Below are positions 1 to 5,589 of a stretch of DNA of 13,290 nt, piece after piece. Origin of the DNA: HGM04593 sp964512955 (GTDB lineage Bacteria > Bacteroidota > Bacteroidia > Bacteroidales > Bacteroidaceae). The translations under genes were made by a program, and so were the position numbers. The DNA lies in the NCBI GenBank assembly GCA_964512955.1, contig CAZEKX010000056.1, forward strand, positions 1 through 13,290, written 5' to 3'. Numbering within the stretch: position 1 is the first letter of the stretch; each line of letters begins with the position of its first letter. A model generated the notes under the pieces. That model was not told the origin of the DNA. It did not search any database and was given only the letters and a program-made list of their open reading frames with translations.

Positions 1-363
1 ATCACAAGAAAAGAAAATTTGCCAAAATACGCTAAAACACAATGTTTTGCATATTGTTGGCAAATCTTAGAAAGCAGGTGAAAATGCCCTATAATTTACT
101 AAAAGTAAATAATAAATGTCTATTTAGGCAAACAATTTAAACTATAATGTAATAGTATATTTAGATAATGAAGTGCTCACCTTTTAAAATACAGCAATAA
201 ACTGATGATAACAGAACGTCTCTTATAAGTTCATTATTCATTGAATGAAATCTAAGATTTTTTTCTCTGACTAGTTCCTGTTATTTTGCCACTTCTTCTA
301 TCTGTTGAAACATTTATTCTTATTGCATTGTTTTACCACTGTAAACTTTAAGTAAACAGAGTT
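1..363. other. AT-rich intergenic leader upstream of the porin; no gene seen
   Basis: No convincing coding region is present on either strand and the base composition is strongly A/T. Two structures are visible. One is a 9-bp inverted repeat (17-25 with 57-65) that encloses a smaller 5-bp stem near 34-48. The other is a 7-bp hairpin (94-100 with 104-110, 3-nt loop). Neither is followed by a clear T-run, so neither is called a terminator. A weak -7-like octamer, TTATTTTG (one mismatch to TAnnTTTG), lies at 281-288, but no matching -33 box is seen, so the porin promoter is not firmly located. Confidence 0.5.
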
Positions 364-1641
364 ATGAGAGAATGTTTAAAAACTGCAATTGCAATTGTGT
401 GTGTTGCGTTGTGTACGCAATCTGTTGATGCTCAACGATGGGCGCGTGTGAATGATACCCCTGTAACGGTTTATAGTTTTACCGAAACGGTAAATACTGC
501 GCCCGAAATAGTACAAATCTTCTATAACACGCAGGGAGAGTATTTCCGCGACCCGCGAGCACCGCGTTTTGTGCTTACCGACAGAGAGGGTAAGTGGGGC
601 CTTGGTATTGGAGGTTATGTGTTGGCAAGAGCCGAATACGACTTCGATGGTATTGTCGACAATATCGACTTCTTACCGTCGGATATACAACGTGATAAGG
701 GGCCATCGAGCCAATATCAAATGGATATAACCACTTCGACTGTATTCATGAAGTTGGTTGGTCGCAGTCGTTTGTTAGGCGATTTTTTTGTTTATACAGC
801 CGGAGATTGGCGTGGCAGTGGTAAAACGTTTCATCTGTTACATGCCTATCTGAGTGCTAAATATGTAACACTTGGTTATACAACCGGCAGTTTTATGGAT
901 TTGGCTGCCTATCCTGCTACAGTCGATAATGCCGGCCCTTGCGGTATGACTTATTATCGTGCCACCCAACTTGCATTGAAGTACTCTTTCGATTGGGGGC
1001 TTTCAATGGGCTTGGGTATTGAGTCGCCCGATATAAATGCAAGTGAGAACGATTATGTCAGTGTAGGAGCACAACGCTTTCCCAATATACCCATATTTGT
1101 GAAATACCAGTTCTATAAAGATACACACGTGCGTGTGGGTGGTATTGTGCGCGATATATCCTATCGTAATCTGGTGAATAATTCTGAACGACAGAAAGTT
1201 GGTTGGGGTGCTCAGGCAAGTGCTTTGGTTACCTTAGGTGATTTTCAAATGAGCGGACAATTCACTATTGGCGAAGGTATAGGCTCATTAATTAATGATG
1301 TTTCAAATATCGGTACCGATATAGTTCCTGTGCCCGATGACCCGGGAAGAATGACTATGTTGCTTACCAACGCGTGGTTTGCAAGTTTACAATACAACAT
1401 TGCTCCCGGTGTCTTTGCTTCGGCAACATATAGCCAGAGCAACATAAGTTCCAGAAAAGGTTACGGATCGGGAAATCCAAATAACTACAAACGTGGGCAG
1501 TATCTGGCGGTGAATATGTTTGCAAAACTTAGTCAAAATCTGCAAATGGGTATCGAGTATCTGCATGGTTGGAGAACCGACTTCGATAAAGACAAGTATA
1601 ATGCCAATAGAATAAACATCATGGCAAGGTACGACTTCTGA
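364..1641 (+). CDS. DcaP-family outer-membrane porin
   Basis: This encodes a 425-residue outer-membrane beta-barrel porin. Residues 1-23 form a signal peptide with a hydrophobic core and a likely VDA/Q cleavage site. A short, probably periplasmic segment with an acidic, polar character runs to about residue 75. The barrel region then begins at GKWGLGIGGYVLARAEYDFD (77-96). The block at about 103-192 (FLPSDIQ, then LLGDFFVYTAGDW, LLHAYLSAKYVTLGYTTGSFMDL and PATVDNAGPCG) resembles the DcaP-like porin family, in which an inward-facing strand block precedes a conserved Phe-Met-Asp-Leu turn. The C terminus ends in Tyr-Asp-Phe, as expected for a BAM-inserted barrel. Family members are trimeric, general or anionic-substrate porins; the substrate here is unknown. 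A phosphate transporter follows on the same strand after a terminator and a separate promoter, so co-function is plausible but co-transcription is not required. The start is the ATG directly before the signal peptide. Confidence 0.75.
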   Translation: MRECLKTAIAIVCVALCTQSVDAQRWARVNDTPVTVYSFTETVNTAPEIVQIFYNTQGEYFRDPRAPRFVLTDREGKWGLGIGGYVLARAEYDFDGIVDNIDFLPSDIQRDKGPSSQYQMDITTSTVFMKLVGRSRLLGDFFVYTAGDWRGSGKTFHLLHAYLSAKYVTLGYTTGSFMDLAAYPATVDNAGPCGMTYYRATQLALKYSFDWGLSMGLGIESPDINASENDYVSVGAQRFPNIPIFVKYQFYKDTHVRVGGIVRDISYRNLVNNSERQKVGWGAQASALVTLGDFQMSGQFTIGEGIGSLINDVSNIGTDIVPVPDDPGRMTMLLTNAWFASLQYNIAPGVFASATYSQSNISSRKGYGSGNPNNYKRGQYLAVNMFAKLSQNLQMGIEYLHGWRTDFDKDKYNANRINIMARYDF

Positions 1642-1663
1642 TTATTATAATAAATGGAGTGTT

Positions 1664-1720
1664 AATGAGGCAATCTTTAGGTTCATTAAAAGAATTTTTA
1701 GAAGATTGTCTCATTTTTAT
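1664..1720 (+). terminator. Intrinsic terminator after the porin gene
   Basis: A 14-bp stem (1664-1677 with 1702-1715, one G-T wobble) starts 23 bp after the porin stop codon and runs into a T-rich tail. The loop is long (24 nt) and A/T-rich. It should separate porin transcription from the downstream phosphate transporter. Confidence 0.65.
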
Positions 1721-1811
1721 ATTCTTAATATTTGTTATTGAGAATTGTTTTTATATTTTTGCTCTGTTAAAATTTTATTACAGTTGTAATAATTATGAAA
1801 CATGTTTGGTT

Positions 1812-1819
1812 TAACTTTG
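1812..1819 (+). promoter_or_regulatory. -7 box (TAACTTTG) of the phosphate transporter promoter
   Basis: TAACTTTG is a perfect match to the Bacteroidetes -7 consensus TAnnTTTG. It lies about 100 bp upstream of the transporter start. A second match, TACTTTTG, overlaps downstream at 1820-1827. No TTTG lies 19-21 bp upstream, so the -33 box is absent or degenerate; a 7-bp inverted repeat (1775-1781 with 1786-1792) sits there instead. A weak -33 would fit a regulated promoter. Confidence 0.5.
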
Positions 1820-1825
1820 TACTTT

Positions 1826-1858
1826 TGAACGTTATCAAACTTTGCAAATGAACGTTAT
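1826..1858 (+). repeat. 10-bp direct repeat pair in the transporter leader
   Basis: TGAACGTTAT occurs at 1826-1835 and again at 1849-1858, a 23-bp period (about two helical turns), just downstream of the -7 box. Its core AACGTT is itself a palindrome and occurs a third time at 1910-1915. The arrangement resembles a tandem operator for a dimeric regulator; no regulator can be named from sequence. Confidence 0.45.
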
Positions 1859-1921
1859 TAAATAGATATAATAATGTTAATAGATTGATTATAAACACAG
1901 AATATACAAAACGTTTGATTT

Positions 1922-4210
1922 ATGGAAATAGCTTATATGCTAATTATCGGCTTCTTGTTCATGTTGGCAATCATAGACCTTACGGTCGGAGTTAGCAATG
2001 ATGCCGTAAACTTTTTGAGTGCAGCGGTAGGTAGTAAGGCTGCAAAGTTAAAACATGTGCTCATAGTGGCTTCAGTCGGTGTATTTATCGGTGCTGCTTT
2101 CAGTAGTGGTATGATGGATATTGCACGTCATGGTATTTTCCATCCGGAATTCTTCTATTTTTCCGAGGTTATGTGCATCTTCCTTGCGGTAGTTATCAGT
2201 GATGTATTCTTGCTCGACCTCTTTAACTCCTTGGGTCTTCCAACATCTACAACTGTATCTATGGTGTTCGAGTTGTTGGGTGCAGCCTGCGTAATAGCAG
2301 TTATAAAATCTATTACTGGCAATTTCCCTGCCGAAAGTGCCGACATGGTACGTAGTTTCATGGATCTCTTGAACACAGATAAGGCTCTGACAATGATTAT
2401 ATCAATCTTCTTGTCGGTTGCAATAGCATTTGTGTTCGGTCTTGTAGTTCAATGGATATCGCGTCTTATTTTCACTTTCCATTATCGCCGTAATCTCGGT
2501 TCCAAAATTGGTATCTTTGGTGGTATTGCTGTAACCTCAATCATTTACTTTATGCTCATAAAGGGTCTGAAAGGCAGTACATTGATTTCTACCGATATAA
2601 AAACCTTTATTGATGAAAATACAGGTTTGTTAATGGTTGGTGCGTTCTGTTTCTTTACAGTACTTATGCAAGTGTTGCACTGGTGCAAAGTTAATGTACT
2701 TAAGATAGTGGTTCTTGTTGGTACATTCTCATTGGCTTTGGCTTTTGCAGGAAACGATTTGGTGAACTTTATAGGTGTTACGCTTGCTGGTTTGTCTTCG
2801 TATCAGGATTTCAGTGCCAACGCAGCCGGTGTTGCCCCCGACGCATTTGTTATGACATCTCTTACAGGGTCGGCAAAAACACCTGTTTACTTCCTTATTG
2901 GTGCCGGTGCGGTAATGGTTTTTGCTTTGTGTACCAGCGAGAAGGCTCGTAAGGTGTTGCAAACATCCATAAACCTAACGACGCAAAAGAACGAAGAGAA
3001 CGATATGTTCGGTTCGTCTCCCATTGCACGTAATATGGTTCGCGTAACAACAAAGTTTGTCGACAGTATTTCGCGCAATACCCCCAATAGAGTAAAAGAG
3101 TGGATTAATAAACGTTTCCGTCCGTTGGAGGAGCGTGATGATGTCGCATTTGACCTTGTGCGTGCATCGGTGAACCTCGTGCTAGCAGGTTTGCTCATTG
3201 CTGTAGGTACATCGTTAAAGTTGCCTCTTTCTACAACATACGTAACATTTATGGTGGGTATGGGTTCTTCACTTGCCGACCGTGCCTGGGGGCGTGAGAG
3301 TGCTGTTTATAGAGTAACAGGTGTTGTTTCGGTGGTAGGCGGATGGTTCATCACAGCAGGTGCCGCATTTATTCTTGCTGCATGCGTGGCTTCTATTATG
3401 TATTATGGTGGTATGCCGGCAATGTTCATAATGATTGCTCTGGTTGTATATCTGCTTGTGCACAGCCATATACGTTATAAGAAAAAACAACAAAAAGAGC
3501 AAGAGGATGTCAGAACACGTATAATAATGTCATCAGAGGATAAAGACGAAGTTTGGTCTTTGCTCAAAGAACATACAGCCGAGACACTCACAAGAACATT
3601 GTCATTCTCGGCAGACACCTATAAAGGTCTGTACGATTCTTTTGCAAAGGATGAACTGAGACCTTTACGTGCATCTCTTATAAAGATTATTGATGAGAAA
3701 AACTTTATGAAGAAGATGCGTCGTTTCGAGACAAGAGGCCTGCAACGCATCGATGAGTCTTTGGCATTTGAGCGCAGTACATGGTATCACCTTTGTACAA
3801 ACAGTTGCCAACAGATGCTCAACACGCTTACACGTATAGGAGAACCCATTAAGGAGCACACCGAGAATAGTTTCAGTCCTCTTTCCAAAGAGTATATCAA
3901 GGAATTTACTCCATTCTGCGAAGGTGTGTACAAGGTTCTTGCCGACATAAACCAGATAATAGCAACAGGTGATTACAGTATTGCTGACGAGGTTTCGGAA
4001 CGTGCAAAGGATTTAAAACATGCACTTGCAACTCTTCGTAAAACTCAAACTATACGATTGCATAAGAATATGGGTAGTCTTAGAATGGACTTTGTATATC
4101 TGAACCTTATACAGGAATCTCATGAGTTGTTAAGTGAGGTACGTAACTTGTTGCGTGGTAGCAATAAACTCTTTGCAAAGGTTACACCTATGGCAGAGTC
4201 CGCAGAGTAA
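1922..4210 (+). CDS. PiT-family inorganic phosphate transporter with C-terminal helical extension
   Basis: This is a 762-residue inner-membrane phosphate permease of the PiT family, which couples phosphate (often as metal-phosphate) uptake to the proton or sodium gradient. The two inverted family signatures are visible: GVSNDAVNF at 23-31 and AGNDLVNFIG at 276-285, each followed by a partner loop (GLPTSTTVS at 105-113 and LKLPLSTTY at 432-440). Hydrophobic membrane segments fill 1-340 and 410-515, split by a hydrophilic loop at about 341-408. From about 515 a basic stretch (RYKKKQQKEQ) opens a hydrophilic, apparently all-helical domain of about 245 residues that simple PiT proteins lack. By composition and position it resembles a PhoU/DUF47-like regulatory bundle, but that is inference. 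E. coli PitA has about 500 residues, so this is a long form. It has its own -7 box about 100 bp upstream and nfo follows on the same strand. Confidence 0.85.
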   Translation: MEIAYMLIIGFLFMLAIIDLTVGVSNDAVNFLSAAVGSKAAKLKHVLIVASVGVFIGAAFSSGMMDIARHGIFHPEFFYFSEVMCIFLAVVISDVFLLDLFNSLGLPTSTTVSMVFELLGAACVIAVIKSITGNFPAESADMVRSFMDLLNTDKALTMIISIFLSVAIAFVFGLVVQWISRLIFTFHYRRNLGSKIGIFGGIAVTSIIYFMLIKGLKGSTLISTDIKTFIDENTGLLMVGAFCFFTVLMQVLHWCKVNVLKIVVLVGTFSLALAFAGNDLVNFIGVTLAGLSSYQDFSANAAGVAPDAFVMTSLTGSAKTPVYFLIGAGAVMVFALCTSEKARKVLQTSINLTTQKNEENDMFGSSPIARNMVRVTTKFVDSISRNTPNRVKEWINKRFRPLEERDDVAFDLVRASVNLVLAGLLIAVGTSLKLPLSTTYVTFMVGMGSSLADRAWGRESAVYRVTGVVSVVGGWFITAGAAFILAACVASIMYYGGMPAMFIMIALVVYLLVHSHIRYKKKQQKEQEDVRTRIIMSSEDKDEVWSLLKEHTAETLTRTLSFSADTYKGLYDSFAKDELRPLRASLIKIIDEKNFMKKMRRFETRGLQRIDESLAFERSTWYHLCTNSCQQMLNTLTRIGEPIKEHTENSFSPLSKEYIKEFTPFCEGVYKVLADINQIIATGDYSIADEVSERAKDLKHALATLRKTQTIRLHKNMGSLRMDFVYLNLIQESHELLSEVRNLLRGSNKLFAKVTPMAESAE

Positions 4211-4244
4211 AGTTATAAAGTGCTTCTTGTAAGCGTTAAGTAAT

Positions 4245-4304
4245 ATGTATCGATAGGTGCAACGATAAATCAAACATGTCGCTTGTGTCTGTCGATACAT
4301 TTTT
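4245..4304 (+). terminator. Weak terminator- or attenuator-like hairpin between the transporter and nfo
   Basis: A perfect 9-bp stem (4245-4253 with 4292-4300) with a 38-nt loop is followed directly by TTTT. It begins 35 bp after the transporter stop codon and ends just before the chosen nfo ATG. The long loop makes it a weak terminator candidate, and it may allow read-through into nfo. Confidence 0.35.
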
Positions 4305-4317
4305 AAGTAATATTATA

Positions 4318-5160
4318 ATGAAACAGAATAAATTCATAGGTGCGCATGTGTCGGCAAGCGGTGGGGTAGAGAATGCACCACTCAATGCTATGGCAATAGG
4401 AGCAAACGCCTTCGCACTTTTTACAAAAAATCAACGACAGTGGGTGTCGGCACCTCTCACCGACAAGAGTATGAAAAAATTCAAGGAAAACTGTGTAAAA
4501 GGAGGTTTCGACCCTTCTTATATATTACCTCATGACAGTTATCTGATAAATCTTGGCAGTCCCGAAGAGGAAGGGGTGCAGAAGTCCAGGGCCGCATTTA
4601 TCGACGAGATGAAACGTTGCGAACAATTGGGACTTAAGATGTTGAATTTTCATCCAGGCAGTCATTTAAATAAAATATCGGTAGAGGAGTGTCTCGACAG
4701 AATCGCAGAAAACATAAATCTTGCACTCTCCATGACATCGGGTGTTACTGCCGTTATTGAGAATACGGCAGGGCAAGGTAGTAATGTTGGTAACAGGCTC
4801 GAAGAGATACGTTACATCATAGACCGTATAAACGATAAAGAACGTGTAGGTTTCTGTATCGATACTTGCCATTTCTATTCTGCAGGGTATGATATTGTTG
4901 CCGATTACGATGGTGCTTTCGGGCAGTTGGACAGTGTCGTGGGGCTGAACTATCTTAAGGCAATCCATCTGAACGATACAAAGAAACCACTTGGTTCTCG
5001 TGTTGATAGGCATGAGAGTATTGGTCTGGGTTTATTGGGTATGGACTTTTTCCGCCGTTTCATGCAGGATAGCCGTTTTAATGATATTCCAATAATTCTT
5101 GAGACCCCCGATGAGAGTCGATGGGCAGAGGAAATAGCCATTCTGCGTAGTTTTGAATAG
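4318..5160 (+). CDS. nfo: Endonuclease IV (AP endonuclease)
   Basis: This 280-residue protein is endonuclease IV, a base-excision-repair enzyme that cleaves the phosphodiester 5' to abasic sites using a trinuclear zinc centre in a TIM barrel. All three family signatures are present: IENTAGQG (147-154), GFCIDTCHFYSAGYD (178-192) and NDTKKPLGSRVDRHESIGLG (219-238). The nine expected metal ligands appear at His72, His112, Glu148, Asp182, His185, His217, Asp230, His232 and Glu262. Length matches E. coli Nfo (285). I chose the ATG at 4318 because MKQNKFIGAHVSASGG aligns with the E. coli start MKYIGAHVS. An in-frame ATG at 4276 would add 14 unrelated residues and lies inside the upstream hairpin loop. 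No TAnnTTTG box is seen directly upstream, so read-through from the phosphate transporter is likely. Confidence 0.95.
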   Translation: MKQNKFIGAHVSASGGVENAPLNAMAIGANAFALFTKNQRQWVSAPLTDKSMKKFKENCVKGGFDPSYILPHDSYLINLGSPEEEGVQKSRAAFIDEMKRCEQLGLKMLNFHPGSHLNKISVEECLDRIAENINLALSMTSGVTAVIENTAGQGSNVGNRLEEIRYIIDRINDKERVGFCIDTCHFYSAGYDIVADYDGAFGQLDSVVGLNYLKAIHLNDTKKPLGSRVDRHESIGLGLLGMDFFRRFMQDSRFNDIPIILETPDESRWAEEIAILRSFE

Positions 5161-5215
5161 TAAAAAAAATCAATAACGGATTACGTTATTGATTTTTTTT
5201 ACTATTCATTTTTTT
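5154..5215 (+). terminator. Strong intrinsic terminator overlapping the nfo stop codon
   Basis: A perfect 25-bp stem (5154-5178 with 5184-5208) with a 5-nt loop is followed by seven T residues (5209-5215). The left arm contains the last nfo codons and its TAG stop. The stem is itself A/T-rich with an 8-A/8-T block. It isolates the tRNA gene from nfo transcription. Confidence 0.9.
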
Positions 5216-5225
5216 GCGGAAATAT

Positions 5226-5256
5226 TTTGTAGTTACAAATTAATGTGCTACCTTTG
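5226..5256 (+). promoter_or_regulatory. Canonical Bacteroidetes promoter of tRNA-Ser
   Basis: TTTG at 5226-5229 and TACCTTTG at 5249-5256 are separated by exactly 19 bp, a perfect match to the Bacteroidetes primary-sigma consensus TTTG-N19-TAnnTTTG. Transcription should start a few bases downstream, giving a 5' leader of about 40 nt before the tRNA. It is the best promoter in the window and supports the taxonomic call. Confidence 0.85.
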
Positions 5257-5303
5257 CACCGTTAAACGAAAGACGACCATATTGTTTAACGACTATTTTT
5301 ATT

Positions 5304-5388
5304 GGAAAGGTGGCAGAGTGGTCGATTGCACCGGTCTTGAAAACCGACGTACTGAGAGGTACCGGGGGTTCGAATCCCTCCCTTTCCG
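5304..5388 (+). tRNA. tRNA-Ser (anticodon UGA)
   Basis: A class II tRNA with the long variable arm of serine tRNAs. The acceptor stem is GGAAAGG (5304-5310) with CCTTTCC (5381-5387), and the discriminator is G5388, typical of serine. The D stem is 3 bp (5313-5315 with 5327-5329) with the GG pair in the loop. The anticodon loop is CTTGAAA (5336-5342), giving anticodon TGA. The variable arm pairs GTAC with GTAC (5349-5352 with 5359-5362). The T arm is 5364-5380 with the TTCGAAT loop. No CCA is encoded, so CCA addition is required. The top pair of the anticodon stem (C5331-A5347) is a mismatch. It would decode UCA and, by wobble, other UCN codons. Confidence 0.97.
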
Positions 5389-5446
5389 CATCAAAAAATA
5401 AAAGAGAAACCAAGTTTACTTGAGTTTCTCTTTTATTTTTTGATGC
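5388..5446 (+). terminator. Long hairpin terminator of tRNA-Ser, starting at the tRNA 3' base
   Basis: A perfect 23-bp stem (5388-5410 with 5424-5446) with a 13-nt loop (a short CAAG/CTTG stem can form in it). The right arm contains CTTTTATTTTTT, which supplies the U-tract, so termination probably occurs within the right arm. The left arm begins with the tRNA discriminator base G5388, so there is no single-stranded trailer between tRNA and hairpin. Confidence 0.75.
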
Positions 5447-5532
5447 AGGGACACCTGCTGCGGCACAGGGATGGACGCAGTCAATTCCTCTTTTAGGACG
5501 CCTGCAGCGAGATATCAATTACCGTGGTAAAG

Positions 5533-5568
5533 CATCGCAGGCTTTGAGTTAACTCAAAGCCTGCGATG
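5533..5568 (-). terminator. 36-bp perfect palindrome downstream of the ppiD-like gene
   Basis: An 18-bp perfect inverted repeat without spacer, centred on GTTAAC (5548-5553), lies 21 bp after the minus-strand foldase stop codon. The folded RNA would be a GC-containing hairpin with a minimal loop. There is only a short TTT after it on the minus strand, so it is a likely 3' end or stabiliser of the foldase mRNA rather than a classical U-tract terminator. A DNA-binding site is an alternative. Confidence 0.6.
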
Positions 5569-5589
5569 TATAAAGGATAAATATCTTAC

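Noticed and set aside
4276..4317. Upstream ATG extending nfo by 14 residues
   Set aside because: The extra residues have no counterpart in endonuclease IV and the ATG lies in the loop of a hairpin; the ATG at 4318 matches the family start.
4666..5013. Minus-strand 115-codon frame opposite nfo
   Set aside because: It is antisense to the conserved catalytic motifs of endonuclease IV; a shadow frame.
5189..5401. Open frame on the plus strand across the tRNA (70 codons) and an antisense frame at 5240-5518
   Set aside because: Both run through the tRNA-Ser, its promoter and its terminator. Open frames over serine tRNAs are a common artefact.
5304..5570. Possible integrative-element attachment site at the tRNA-Ser 3' end
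   Set aside because: No integrase and no direct repeat of the tRNA 3' end are present in the window; the inverted repeat is better explained as a terminator.
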